Shown piece after piece: positions 1 to 8,705 of a DNA stretch of 64,000 nucleotides; position 1 is the first letter of the stretch; each line of letters starts with the position of its first letter. The DNA is from Mesorhizobium sp. M2A.F.Ca.ET.046.03.2.1 (lineage in GTDB: Bacteria; Pseudomonadota; Alphaproteobacteria; Rhizobiales; Rhizobiaceae): NCBI RefSeq assembly GCF_003952425.1, contig NZ_CP034449.1, positions 744,001-808,000 on the forward strand, given 5' to 3'. Both the position numbers and the translations under genes were made by a program. The notes below the pieces were generated by a model. The model searched no databases, had not been told where the DNA came from, and saw only the letters and a list, made by a program, of their open reading frames with translations.

Positions 1-53
1 TGGACGAGCATCTCAGGCGGGGCGGCAAGCCCACTTAGTAAGGGGCGCAGGCG
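1..53. other. window edge, nothing assignable
   Basis: This short edge lies just downstream of the minus-strand glycosyltransferase gene. No credible coding start, terminator or RNA is visible. Confidence 0.5.
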
Positions 54-557
54 TCACTTCGGCGGCGCCACCCAGATTTCGGCGTTCAACCGCCTGGTCG
101 CGAGACCCCGAGCCAGGGCCTCCGCACCGCGAGCGCTCTTTGCCAGAGCCGAGGCCTGGCGCTTGCTGATGACGAGACCCTCTGCCAGCGCCCGATTGCC
201 CGAAAAAACACGCGCCAGGAAAGGCGCGCGGTCGGCCCGAGCGCGTGAAAAGCGTGCCGGCATCGTTTGCTTTGCCGTATGCGCGACAACCTCGTCGATC
301 CAGCCTTCGGCCAGCCGGGCGCCGGGCTCCACAAGCAGCAGCCAATCGCCCTTTGCCTGGCTGATACCGGCGCCGAGCCCACCGCTCACATAATGGCAGC
401 CGGCATGTTCGGCGACCCGATGCGTCTGGTCGGTCGAGCCTTGATCGCAGACGATGACGTCGCGCACGACGCCTTCGACCGCGCCGCCGACCAGCGAGGC
501 GAGCGTGCGGGCAAGTCCCTCTTCGTCGTTGCGGGTTTCGATGAGAACGCTGAGCAT
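54..557 (-). CDS. short family 2 (GT-A) glycosyltransferase
   Basis: The 167-residue product begins MLSVLIETRNDEEGL and continues with VIVCDQGSTDQT near residue 40. This is the nucleotide-sugar binding start of family 2 glycosyltransferases, as in the usual D-x-G-S-x-D-x-T motif. A later GDWLLLVEPGARL segment sits where the metal-binding DxD would be, but only E and non-acidic residues are present there, so catalysis is uncertain. It is shorter than typical GT2 enzymes (over 220 residues) and has no membrane segment. It is divergent from the radical SAM gene. The acceptor cannot be told from sequence. Confidence 0.7.
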   Translation of the reverse strand: MLSVLIETRNDEEGLARTLASLVGGAVEGVVRDVIVCDQGSTDQTHRVAEHAGCHYVSGGLGAGISQAKGDWLLLVEPGARLAEGWIDEVVAHTAKQTMPARFSRARADRAPFLARVFSGNRALAEGLVISKRQASALAKSARGAEALARGLATRRLNAEIWVAPPK

Positions 558-655
558 GCCTAGCCGAATAGCGGAAAGCGGAGGCTAGCGCCAGTTTACG
601 CTTCCAGTCGAAAAAGTTCTTGCTTTGTTCTCATCGGCAAAATAGGAATAGTTTC

Positions 656-1861
656 ATGAACAGAGCGATTCGACAGCCTGCCGACAGTCCCTGGGAAAGG
701 GCGAAAATGGAACAGATCGTGCGCGCCGACATTGCCGCTTTCGGAGCAGGCAGAGCCGAGATGGCGAACGCGATGATCGAGCAGAGCGGCATGCGCGTGC
801 GGCCCGACCGCAATCGCGGCCGGTCGGCCGGCATCAATCCGTCCGGTCGGTTCGAGCCGGTCAGCCGGCATGTCTTCGATGACGGCTGGAACTCGCTGGA
901 GGAGTTGCCGCCGTTCAAGACGGAAGTGCAGGTCGAGAAGCCGCGCACCATCATCACCCGCAACGAGTCGCCCGACATTTCCTTCGACCGTTCGATCAAT
1001 CCCTATCGCGGCTGCGAGCATGGCTGCGTCTACTGTTTCGCCCGGCCGACGCATGCCTTCATGGGCCTGTCGCCGGGGCTCGATTTCGAATCGAAGCTGT
1101 TCGCCAAGCCGGATGCGGCGCGCATGCTGGACAGAGAGTTGTCGAAGCCGGGCTACCAGCCGCGCACCATCGCCATCGGCACCAACACCGATCCTTACCA
1201 GCCGATCGAGAAGCAGTACCGGATCATGCGCGAGATCCTCGAGGTGCTGGAGGCGCGCGGACATCCGGTCGGCATCGTGACGAAGTCGGCGCTGGTGACG
1301 CGCGACTTAGACATCCTGTCGCGCATGGCGGAGCGTGGCCTTGCCAAGGTGGCGCTGTCGGTGACCACGATGGACCGCATGCTGGCCCGCACCATGGAAC
1401 CGCGCGCGTCGACCCCGACGAAGCGGCTAGAGGCGATCAGGCAATTGTCGGATGCCGGCATCCCGGCCTCCGTGATGGTGGCGCCGATCATTCCCGGCCT
1501 CAACGATCCGGAGATGGAGCGCATCCTCGATTCGGCGCGGGCCGCCGGCGCCCGGGAGGCCGGATACGTCATCCTGCGCCTGCCGCTCGAAGTGGCGCCG
1601 ATCTTCAAGGATTGGCTGTTGCGGCATTATCCGGACCGGTACCGGCATGTGATGTCGCTGATCCGCTCGATGCGCGACGGCAAGGATTACGATTCCGAAT
1701 GGGGCAAGCGCATGAAGGGCGCCGGACCCTATGCCTGGCAGATCGGCCGGCGCTTCGAGATAGCGGCCAAGCGCCTCGGCCTCAATGTCGAACGGCGGCA
1801 GCTTCGCATCGATCAATTCGTCGCAGGCTCCGGCGCCGGCGAGCAGCTGATGCTGCTGTGA
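656..1861 (+). CDS. PA0069-family radical SAM protein
   Basis: The 401-residue product carries the radical SAM iron-sulfur motif C-x3-C-x2-C at Cys120, Cys124 and Cys127 (context NPYRGCEHGCVYCFARP). It resembles the SplB-like PA0069 family, which has no settled reaction. IGTNTDPYQPIEK and GIVTKSALVTRD are typical inner-barrel segments of this family. I chose the ATG at 656 because AGGA sits nine bases upstream; a start at 620 would add 12 unlikely residues. It is divergent from the glycosyltransferase. The family is clear, the substrate unknown. Confidence 0.88.
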   Translation: MNRAIRQPADSPWERAKMEQIVRADIAAFGAGRAEMANAMIEQSGMRVRPDRNRGRSAGINPSGRFEPVSRHVFDDGWNSLEELPPFKTEVQVEKPRTIITRNESPDISFDRSINPYRGCEHGCVYCFARPTHAFMGLSPGLDFESKLFAKPDAARMLDRELSKPGYQPRTIAIGTNTDPYQPIEKQYRIMREILEVLEARGHPVGIVTKSALVTRDLDILSRMAERGLAKVALSVTTMDRMLARTMEPRASTPTKRLEAIRQLSDAGIPASVMVAPIIPGLNDPEMERILDSARAAGAREAGYVILRLPLEVAPIFKDWLLRHYPDRYRHVMSLIRSMRDGKDYDSEWGKRMKGAGPYAWQIGRRFEIAAKRLGLNVERRQLRIDQFVAGSGAGEQLMLL

Positions 1862-2055
1862 AGATGGCACCGACCCTGACGGCCGGCGCCAAGCAGTTCC
1901 AGGCAAAGCGGTTTTCCGTCTAGAATTGCTCTTGTTTCAAGAATTCCGTCCGGCCCTTGTCCCCCGGCCGTGAGACGGTGCCCTCCCGGTCCGGCGCCCC
2001 ACCCGACCCGGAGGGACTTGCGGAGAATCGGAGCCGATGCGAACCTCGCCGCACC

Positions 2056-2751
2056 ATGGCTCGCGTGCGTTCCGATTCTCCGCTTCTCTTTGAAATGGTC
2101 GAGAAGCCCGACTTCTCGATCGAGACCAAGGCGATGGCCGACGGGCTGTGGCCGGTCGCCGGCATGGATGAAGCTGGCCGCGGTCCGCTCGCGGGTCCAG
2201 TGGTGGCTGCGGCGGTGGTGCTTAACCCCGCCAATATCCCGGAAGGCCTCGACGATTCTAAACGCCTCACCCATTTGCAGCGCGAGGCGCTGTTCCTGAA
2301 GATCCTTGGCTCGGCGCTCAGCGTTTCGATGGCCTCGATCAGCGCCGAAGGCATCGACAACAGCAACATCCTGAAAGCGAGTCTCGAGGCGATGCGCCGC
2401 GCCGCCGCGGGTCTCTCGCTGCAGCCGAAACTCGCCTTGGCCGACGGCCGCGACATCCCGCCAGGCCTCGCCTGCGAAGGCCGCGCGCTGATCAAGGGCG
2501 ACCAGCGCTCGCAGTCGATCGCCGCCGCCTCGATCGTCGCCAAGGTGATGCGCGACCGCATGATGTGCGGCTGCGGCGGCCATCACGAGCATTACGGCTT
2601 CGAGGTGCATATGGGCTACGCGACGGTCCGGCACCGCACCGCCATCGAGGCGCATGGCCCGGTGGCGAGGCTGCACCGGACCTCGTTCGCGCCGTTCAGA
2701 CTGGGTGGCGCCGAGGTGGTCGAGGAAGAGAGCTTGGCCGGGTTGGAGTGA
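2056..2751 (+). CDS. rnhB: ribonuclease HII
   Basis: RNase HII cuts the RNA strand of RNA-DNA hybrids and removes single ribonucleotides from DNA. Catalytic Asp38 and Glu39 lie in [17 protein letters not shown], followed by [15 protein letters not shown] and the [14 protein letters not shown] signature. The C-terminal GY-TVRHR and HRTSF segments are also typical. Length is 231 residues from the ATG at 2056; an upstream in-frame start at 1957 would add a low-complexity leader that RNase HII lacks. It converges with the ATP synthase operon. Repeat A1 and the atpF terminator lie between them. Confidence 0.95.
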   Translation: MARVRSDSPLLFEMVEKPDFSIETKAMADGLWPVAGMDEAGRGPLAGPVVAAAVVLNPANIPEGLDDSKRLTHLQREALFLKILGSALSVSMASISAEGIDNSNILKASLEAMRRAAAGLSLQPKLALADGRDIPPGLACEGRALIKGDQRSQSIAAASIVAKVMRDRMMCGCGGHHEHYGFEVHMGYATVRHRTAIEAHGPVARLHRTSFAPFRLGGAEVVEEESLAGLE

Positions 2752-2770
2752 CGGCGACTGCCTCGATCCT

Positions 2771-2936
2771 TCGTCATCCTCGGGCTTGACCCGAGGATCA
2801 TGCCGTGACCTCTTTCGTGGGGCGCAGCGGCGCAGAATTTTGTAATCGTTGCAACGCCTTAGCGTCACGGCATGGATCCCTAGGGTCTGCGCGCGTCGCT
2901 TCGCTCCTTGCTCCTTGCTCCGCCCTAGGATGACGA
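2771..2936. repeat. intergenic imperfect palindrome, family A copy 1
   Basis: Starts TCGTCATCCTCGGG and ends with the inverse, CCCTAGGATGACGA. GCCGTGACC and GTCACGGC pair internally. The same outer and inner blocks recur at 9635-9814, so this is a dispersed mosaic palindrome of the RIME type common in rhizobia. It lies between the convergent ends of rnhB and atpF. Confidence 0.8.
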
Positions 2937-2947
2937 GCGTGCTACAA

Positions 2948-2979
2948 CAAAAAAGCCGCCGGGTTGCCCAGGCGGCTTT
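2948..2979 (-). terminator. rho-independent terminator of the F0 operon
   Basis: Read on the minus strand, AAGCCGCC pairs with GGCGGCTT around a ten-base loop, followed directly by TTTTTTG. It lies about 25 bases past the atpF stop. A second perfect hairpin, GACTTCGAA with TTCGAAGTC at 2980-2999, sits between the stop and this terminator. Confidence 0.9.
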
Positions 2980-3002
2980 GACTTCGAAACTTCGAAGTCA
3001 GC

Positions 3003-3494
3003 TCAGTTCAGCTTGGCCTTGACGTCATCCAGCGCCGACTTGAACAGGTCGGCACCGGCCTTGGCGTCAACCTTGGCGGCGAGCAGCACGCGGGCGGCCT
3101 CGACGGCGATGTCGACGGCCGAGGCGCGCACTTCGCTGACGGCCTCGCGCTCGGCCTGGCTGATCTTCTGCTCGGCAAGCGCGGTGCGCCGGGCGACATA
3201 GTCCTCGGTCTTCTTGGCCGCCTCGGAAGCAAGCAGCTCAGCCTCGCGCTTGGCGGCGGCGACGATGTCGGCGGCCTCCTTCTCGGCTTCCTTGCGCTTC
3301 TGCTGGTATTGGGCAAGCAGCTGCTGGGCCTCTTCACGAAGCTTGCGGGCTTCCTCGAGCTCGCCGCTGATCTTGGCCGCGCGGCCGTCCAGCGACTTGG
3401 TGAGCATGCCCGGCACCTTCAGATAGATGATGGCGCCGAGGAAGATGATCAGGGCGATGGTGGCCCAGAGCGTGGCAAGTGATGTGGCGTCCAT
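3003..3494 (-). CDS. atpF: F0F1 ATP synthase subunit b
   Basis: Subunit b is half of the peripheral stalk that holds F1 against F0. The 163-residue product has one membrane helix near residues 5-25 (LATLWATIALIIFLGAIIY), then a long charged helix rich in Ala, Glu and Lys that forms the coiled-coil stalk. The ATG at 3494 is chosen because GAGGAG lies seven bases upstream. A GTG at 3509 overlapping the b' stop would add five residues without a ribosome site. It is the last gene of the operon, followed by a terminator. Confidence 0.95.
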   Translation of the reverse strand: MDATSLATLWATIALIIFLGAIIYLKVPGMLTKSLDGRAAKISGELEEARKLREEAQQLLAQYQQKRKEAEKEAADIVAAAKREAELLASEAAKKTEDYVARRTALAEQKISQAEREAVSEVRASAVDIAVEAARVLLAAKVDAKAGADLFKSALDDVKAKLN

Positions 3495-3505
3495 GATCCC
3501 GCTCC

Positions 3506-4087
3506 TCACCGGCTCGCGGATTTGACCGCGGCCGCGATCTCGGACTTGTCGGCCTTGCCGCCGACAAGCGCCTCGACGATGGCCGACGTGGTATCCTCGG
3601 CGATCGTGCCGACTTCCTTCATCGCCTTGGCCTTGATCGAGGCGATGCTCGCCTCGGCCTCGCCAAGCTTCTTCTCGAGCTCGGCCTCGAGCTTCTTGCG
3701 CGTGCCTTCGGCGTCCGCCTTGGCGGCGTCGCTTGCCTGCTGGCCGATCTTGTTGGCGTTGGCCTTGGCCTCCGCCAGTTCCTGCTCATACGCGGCAACG
3801 GCGGCATCCGCCTCGCCCTTCAGCCTTGCGGCATGGTCGAGGTCCTGGGTGATGCGATCGTTGCGGACATCGATGATGCCGCCAAGACGCGGCATCACAA
3901 CGCGCTTCAGGAACAGGTAGAAGAGCCCGAAGGTGATGACCAGCCACAGGATCTGCGACGGGAAGGTCTTGGCGTCGAACGGCGGGAACGCTTCATGCTC
4001 CGCGGCAGGCACTGCAGTGCCCGCATGCGTATCGCCCTCGGCCGCGGCCGGCGCTGTTTCTTGCGCATAGGCAGATGTCACGAACAT
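3506..4087 (-). CDS. atpG: F0F1 ATP synthase subunit b'
   Basis: This is the divergent second stalk subunit (b', also called AtpF' or AtpX) found in photosynthetic bacteria, chloroplasts and alphaproteobacteria. The 193-residue product has an N-terminal extension rich in Ala and Thr, a membrane helix near residues 48-66 (ILWLVITFGLFYLFLKRVV), then a long charged coiled coil. Its stop lies 11 bases from the start of atpF, implying coupled translation. A G-rich ribosome site precedes the ATG. Subunit identity is firm; gene naming varies between genomes. Confidence 0.93.
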   Translation of the reverse strand: MFVTSAYAQETAPAAAEGDTHAGTAVPAAEHEAFPPFDAKTFPSQILWLVITFGLFYLFLKRVVMPRLGGIIDVRNDRITQDLDHAARLKGEADAAVAAYEQELAEAKANANKIGQQASDAAKADAEGTRKKLEAELEKKLGEAEASIASIKAKAMKEVGTIAEDTTSAIVEALVGGKADKSEIAAAVKSASR

Positions 4088-4109
4088 CTCATTCCCCTGT
4101 CCATGGAAC

Positions 4110-4130
4110 GGGGCCGCACCATGCGGCCCC
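4110..4130 (-). promoter_or_regulatory. intercistronic hairpin after atpE
   Basis: GGGGCCGCA and TGCGGCCCC form a nine-pair stem with a three-base loop between the atpE stop and the b' start. No T-run follows, so it is unlikely to be a full terminator. It could block 3' exonucleases and raise the level of atpE message, since the c ring needs many copies of this subunit. That role is inference. Confidence 0.6.
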
Positions 4131-4148
4131 TTTCGTCAGCTCTCAATC

Positions 4149-4373
4149 TTACTTGAAGACCAGGAGCAGAGCGATCAGGAGCGAGAAGATGCCCAGAGCT
4201 TCGGTCACGGCGAAGCCGAAGATCAGGCGGCCGAACTGGCCGTCGGCAGCCGACGGGTTGCGGAGCGCGCCCGAGAGGTAGCTGCCGAAGATGTTGCCGA
4301 GGCCGATGCCCGCGCCGCCCATGCCGATGCAGGCGATACCAGCGCCGATAGCAGCTGCTGCAGTTGCGTCCAT
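4149..4373 (-). CDS. atpE: F0F1 ATP synthase subunit c
   Basis: This 74-residue hairpin protein forms the rotating proton ring. Two membrane helices flank a polar loop ([10 protein letters not shown], residues 37-46). The first helix has the Gly-rich packing motif [10 protein letters not shown]. The proton-carrying carboxylate is Glu58 in [10 protein letters not shown]. Length and layout match the family exactly. It lies between atpB and b', with a hairpin downstream. Confidence 0.97.
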   Translation of the reverse strand: MDATAAAAIGAGIACIGMGGAGIGLGNIFGSYLSGALRNPSAADGQFGRLIFGFAVTEALGIFSLLIALLLVFK

Positions 4374-4452
4374 TTCAAAACTCCTGTGGTTTGCTTGTTC
4401 GTTGCGGTTGGTACGTTGGGTATGCTGGCGCCGCGGCGCCGGTGAAAATCGA

Positions 4453-5214
4453 TCAGTGGCTCGGGTGCAGCGCGTCGTTCAGATACATGCAGGTCAGCAC
4501 CGCGAAAACGTAGGCCTGCAGGAAGGCGACCAGCAGCTCGAGGGCGGTCAATGCGACCGCCATGGCGAGCGGCAGGATGGAACCGGCGATGCCGACGGCG
4601 CCGAGCGCGCTGAGGCTGACGACGAAGCCCGAGAACACTTTCAGCGTGATGTGGCCGGCCAGCATGTTGGCGAAAAGACGAACCGAGAGGCTGACCGGAC
4701 GCGAGACGAAGGAGATGACTTCGATCGCCACCACCAGCGGCAGAAGAAGACCCGGCACGCCATGCGGCACGAACAGCTTGAGGAAGCCCAAACCGTGCTT
4801 GGCGAAGCCGTAGACGACGACCGTGCCGATGACCATGATTGCCAGCGTGAAGGTGACGATGATGTGGCTGGTGACGGTGAAGAAATAGGGGAACAGGCCG
4901 ATCAGGTTGGCGACCAGCACGAACATGAACAGCGAGAACACCAGCGGAAAGAACTGCATGCCCTGCTTGCCGGCGGCATCGCGCAGCATGTTGCCGACGA
5001 ACTCATAGGCCATTTCGGAGACCGACTGCAGGCGCCCCGGGATCAAGGCGCGGCTGGCCGTGCTCCAATAGAGGAAAGCCGAGGCCAGCACGATCGTGAC
5101 GACCATGAACAGGGAGGAGTTGGTGAACGAGACGTCGTAGCCGCCGATATGCAGCGGGATGATCGGATGGATCTGGAACTGGTGGATCGGATCGACCTTG
5201 TCAGCAGCAGCCAC
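4453..5214 (-). CDS. atpB: F0F1 ATP synthase subunit a
   Basis: Subunit a carries the two proton half-channels against the c ring. The 253-residue protein has five to six membrane segments. The essential arginine is Arg179 in [14 protein letters not shown], and the N-terminal NSSLFM and GNMLRDAAG segments are typical of the alphaproteobacterial form. It follows atpI and precedes atpE on the minus strand. Confidence 0.97.
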   Translation of the reverse strand: MAAADKVDPIHQFQIHPIIPLHIGGYDVSFTNSSLFMVVTIVLASAFLYWSTASRALIPGRLQSVSEMAYEFVGNMLRDAAGKQGMQFFPLVFSLFMFVLVANLIGLFPYFFTVTSHIIVTFTLAIMVIGTVVVYGFAKHGLGFLKLFVPHGVPGLLLPLVVAIEVISFVSRPVSLSVRLFANMLAGHITLKVFSGFVVSLSALGAVGIAGSILPLAMAVALTALELLVAFLQAYVFAVLTCMYLNDALHPSH

Positions 5215-5280
5215 TTTAAATCCCCGTCAAAGCCACAATCGGCTTCTTAAGTTCACTTCAGCGCCGAGGGGGCGCCCACT

Positions 5281-5673
5281 TCATTCTTTCGGCTCGCGCG
5301 GCTTGCCGCCCTGACCGAATTCCGGTGCAAGCCCCGCCGAACGCAGGACATTGAGTATACCGGCGCCGAAGCCAAGCAGCAGGCCCACGATCAGACCCCA
5401 AGGCGCTGTTCCCGCCAGGCGGTCGATGATCCAGCCCAAGCCGACACCAACCACCACTCCGGCGATGAACTCGCTGGACAGTTTCAGCGCCTGACCGTAA
5501 CCGGCCGCAGCTTTTGCTTCGTCTTTCCCCTCGAGCCGGTCCGTGCGCCTCGTCGCAAGCGATGCTTCGAGATCGCGCCGGCGGCGCTCAAGTTCGTCGT
5601 CGCGGATGGTGGCTTCTGGCTGCCTGCCGCGGCCGGTTTCTCCGGTTCCGTCTGGCCCGGTTTTGTCGGCCAT
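5281..5673 (-). CDS. atpI: ATP synthase accessory protein AtpI
   Basis: AtpI is a small membrane protein thought to help c-ring assembly. The 130-residue product has a charged N-terminal half (ERRRRDLEASL) and two membrane helices near residues 65-85 and 92-112 (EFIAGVVVGVGLGWIIDRL, WGLIVGLLLGFGAGI). The ATG at 5673 is preceded by GGGGGG eight bases upstream; a start at 5760 would add 29 residues of unlikely leader. As first gene of the F0 operon, its promoter should lie just upstream. Confidence 0.9.
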   Translation of the reverse strand: MADKTGPDGTGETGRGRQPEATIRDDELERRRRDLEASLATRRTDRLEGKDEAKAAAGYGQALKLSSEFIAGVVVGVGLGWIIDRLAGTAPWGLIVGLLLGFGAGILNVLRSAGLAPEFGQGGKPREPKE

Positions 5674-5963
5674 CGCAACCCCCCCTGCCCGGGCAGACGA
5701 TTGCCGTCCGTCCGCTTCTAAAGTCGCCGGCAACATAGTTAGAGGGTCCGCGCCCGTCAAGCCACGGGCCGAACTTCCAAGCGATGTATTTTTCGCTGTT
5801 AAAACAATGATTTATCGAGGTGCGACATCGTGCCCTTCACGCCCGCGTGAGGTGACGGTGCGAATCCTGGCGACAAGCCGCGTTCGCCGGGGCATGCCGG
5901 GCGCCGAAAGAAGGACAGCCGGGGGCGTCGTTTAGGCGGCTCGGCTCGAGCCGCCCAACCGGC
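5674..5963. other. 290-base intergenic region with hairpin
   Basis: It holds the presumed F0 operon promoter next to atpI. A perfect hairpin at 5935-5955 (GGCGGCTCG, loop GCT, CGAGCCGCC) lies just past the stop of the SleB-like gene and may end its transcript, although no T-run follows on the minus strand. Nothing else was recognised. Confidence 0.45.
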
Positions 5964-7145
5964 TCAGCTCCAGCCGCCGCCATAGGTGCGGTAGAAGATG
6001 TGCAGGCCGATCCTGGTCATGCGCTGCATGGCGCGCGCCCAGCCGGGATGGACGTAGTTGGCATAGTAATGCGTCGACGAGCCGACCTCGGGAATGAAGA
6101 TCTTGCCGGCGGTCACCGCCATGGCGACCTCCTGCGCGGTCTTGTAGGAAGCCTGGTCGGTGATGGTCTTCTTCCTGCCGTCGCAGGCGAAGGAGAATTG
6201 GCAGCGATTGAACCAGTCGTCGTTCTGGTAGACGACGCCGCAGATCGTCTTCGGATAGGCCGGGTTGCGGACGCGGTTCAGGATCACCTGGGCGACCGCC
6301 GCCTGGCCGCGGACGGGCTCGCTGCGCGCCTCGAAATAGATGCCCTTCGCAAGGCAGGCCTGCTCGGGCTTGGAAAAGACGCTGGCCGGCAGCGGGTTCT
6401 GCAGCCAGGCATGGTCGCCCTTGCCCATCGGCGGGATGAAACGGCCGTCATTCGGATCGTCCTGCAGCAGCGCCTCGAAGGGCGACGCCTTGGCATAGTC
6501 GGGCGCGGACTGGGCATAGGCGGTGGCGAGGATGTCCGGCTTGTCGTTGTTGACGAGGGCGACGAGCGCTGCCGGCAGATCCGGATCCGGCTTCTTGTCC
6601 TCGCGCAGATGGAAGGCTTGGGCGATCTGGACTTCCTTGCCCTTGATGCCGGGCTTGGCGAAGGTGAGCTTCAGGCCGCTGTCCATCGAGGGACGCAGCA
6701 GCGAGGAGGTGCGCTCGAAGATCGAGCCGGCGCTGAAATTCTTGGGCGGCGCGACGGGCGAGACCTGGACGAGGCGGCCCTTCTTGTCGGCGCGCACGAC
6801 TCGATCTTCATCGGGCGTGACGCCCGCGGCGATGCCCTTGCCACGGAAGGCGACGGTGCCCACGCCCGGCAGATTGACGCCGGAGCCGGAGATCGAGCCG
6901 GTGGCGGTGGAATCGATGAACGGCATTTCTGCGGCATGCACGGAGCCGGCGGCGGATTTCTCGATATAGGCGTTCCAGCGGGCGCTGGGCGACTCCAGGC
7001 CGGTGATCAGGCTGGTCATATCCTGATAGGCGACGACCGACGGAAAGCCGATCCACATGCCGAGCCCGAGCACCAAAGGAGAAAGGAAGGAACGTCTTTT
7101 CGCAACGGCGGCGGCGGCAAGCCGCATGGAAATGCGTCGATGCAC
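5964..7145 (-). CDS. cell wall hydrolase, SleB/Hydrolase_2 domain
   Basis: The last 130 residues form a SleB-type amidase domain (Hydrolase_2): CLAKGIYFEARSEPVRGQ, then VAQVILNRV, QFSFACDG and the His-Tyr-rich THYYANYVHPGWA end. This family cuts peptidoglycan cross-links or side chains. The N-terminus has a basic patch and one hydrophobic segment near residues 20-40, so it is probably membrane-anchored and periplasmic; the middle is low-similarity linker. The start is the GTG at 7145 with GGAGAG four bases before it. It stands alone on the minus strand. Confidence 0.85.
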   Translation of the reverse strand: MHRRISMRLAAAAVAKRRSFLSPLVLGLGMWIGFPSVVAYQDMTSLITGLESPSARWNAYIEKSAAGSVHAAEMPFIDSTATGSISGSGVNLPGVGTVAFRGKGIAAGVTPDEDRVVRADKKGRLVQVSPVAPPKNFSAGSIFERTSSLLRPSMDSGLKLTFAKPGIKGKEVQIAQAFHLREDKKPDPDLPAALVALVNNDKPDILATAYAQSAPDYAKASPFEALLQDDPNDGRFIPPMGKGDHAWLQNPLPASVFSKPEQACLAKGIYFEARSEPVRGQAAVAQVILNRVRNPAYPKTICGVVYQNDDWFNRCQFSFACDGRKKTITDQASYKTAQEVAMAVTAGKIFIPEVGSSTHYYANYVHPGWARAMQRMTRIGLHIFYRTYGGGWS

Positions 7146-7316
7146 GGAACTCTCCAGAACACTACTGACCCCGGAGAGCCAAAATGAAGCATTAACCTTG
7201 ATGCGGGGTTAACGACATCGATCATGTTCTTTTCATGTTTGAGAGAAGCCGGCTCGCTGTTTCCACAGCAAGCCGGTGAAGAATCGGGCCTGGCGGGTGC
7301 GTCGGGTTTGGATGAA

Positions 7317-8591
7317 TCAGATCTGGCGCAGGAAGATCGGCCAGGCGAGCGCCGCGCAGATCGCGGCCGCGAGCCAAACGCCGGGCCATGCAAAAGCCAC
7401 CAGCAGCCACGGAATGGCGATCGGCACCAGGCAGAAGCCGACGAACACAAAGCTGTTGGCGAGGCTGAGCGCGGTGCCGACATGGCCGGCGCCGGCAAGT
7501 GTGGCAAGCTCGGTATAGGCGACGCCGTGCCAGGCGGAGACGAATATGCCGGCGACGACGACCGCCAATGGCAGCAGCGGCAGCAGCGTGGGGATTGCGG
7601 CGGTGCCGATCACCAGCAGCCACAGCACCAGGAAGGCAAATGCGCTCAGCGCGCTGCAGACTTTCAGGAACGGGCGGCGGTTGCCGTGGCGGTCGGTGAA
7701 GCGGCCGCTCCAGACGCGCATCACCATGGCGCCAGTCTGCACGGCGGCGAGGCTGGTGCTGGTCACCCATGTGCCCATGCCGGCAAAGTCATGCAGAAAG
7801 ACCGAGGCGAAGGTCAGCACCGCGACCTGCGGGAAGCAAAGCAGCCGAATGGCGCTCGAAATGCGCCAGACCTCGATGTTGCGCAAAGGCGCCGGGCCGG
7901 TTGTCGCCGCGGCGGCGTGACTGCCGCCTTCCACCGGCGGCTCGTGCAGCCAGCGCCAGGCGAAACAGGCCGAGAGCGCGGAGACGGCCGCAAGCAGGCC
8001 GAAGACCGCGGTAAAGCCCAGGGCCAGCGCCAGCGACGGCAGGACAAGCGCGCCCAGCCCGCCGCCGAGCGGCACCGCCGTCTGCCTGATGCTCATGGCG
8101 AAGCCGCGCTCGCCCTCGCCGAACCAGCCCATGATGGCGCGGCCGCTGGAGCCGTTGACGCTGCCGCCGAGCAAGCCGGCGACAAGCAGGCTCACCGACA
8201 GAAGCGTGACGCCGGGAACGGCCATTTTCGTCGGCACGACGAGCAGCGCCATGATGAGAAGCCATGCAGCCGTCGCGCCGAGCCCGGTCAGGAGCACGCG
8301 GCGGTCACCCCAGCGGTCGGTGAGCACGCCCCAGGGCAGTTCGCTCAGCGCCACGCCGAGGCCGAGAAGCCCAAGCGCGAGGCCCAGCGAGGCATTGTCG
8401 AGGTGGTAGCCCTGGCGCATCGCCACCGCAGTCGCCGGAATGCCGGAGAAGGTGGCGGAGAAGCCGGCATTGGCCGCAACGCCGATGCCGAGCACCTTCC
8501 AGCGATGGTTGGGACCGAAGGCGCGGCGCGCGGAGGTGACGGCGGCTGCATTAGGCTGTTGGCAGTCGCTGCGTGTGACGATGGCGGACAT
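7317..8591 (-). CDS. MFS transporter
   Basis: The 424-residue product has about twelve hydrophobic segments and the MFS loop signature between helices 2 and 3 (GVLTDRWGDRRVLLTGLG). A related pattern (SGRFTDRHGNRRPFLK) lies between helices 8 and 9. The substrate cannot be inferred. The ATG at 8591 is preferred over one at 8657, which would add a non-hydrophobic leader crossing the shared promoter region. It is divergent from a LysR regulator, which probably controls it. Confidence 0.83.
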   Translation of the reverse strand: MSAIVTRSDCQQPNAAAVTSARRAFGPNHRWKVLGIGVAANAGFSATFSGIPATAVAMRQGYHLDNASLGLALGLLGLGVALSELPWGVLTDRWGDRRVLLTGLGATAAWLLIMALLVVPTKMAVPGVTLLSVSLLVAGLLGGSVNGSSGRAIMGWFGEGERGFAMSIRQTAVPLGGGLGALVLPSLALALGFTAVFGLLAAVSALSACFAWRWLHEPPVEGGSHAAAATTGPAPLRNIEVWRISSAIRLLCFPQVAVLTFASVFLHDFAGMGTWVTSTSLAAVQTGAMVMRVWSGRFTDRHGNRRPFLKVCSALSAFAFLVLWLLVIGTAAIPTLLPLLPLAVVVAGIFVSAWHGVAYTELATLAGAGHVGTALSLANSFVFVGFCLVPIAIPWLLVAFAWPGVWLAAAICAALAWPIFLRQI

Positions 8592-8705
8592 GATCCATTC
8601 CCGTGACGGCCGGCTGGCGGCTTGACGGACCGGATGTAGCGCCATAGCTTCATCCATAAAATCAGGAAGTTTTTGATCGACACTCCTGAAAATCGGGACA
8701 ATCTC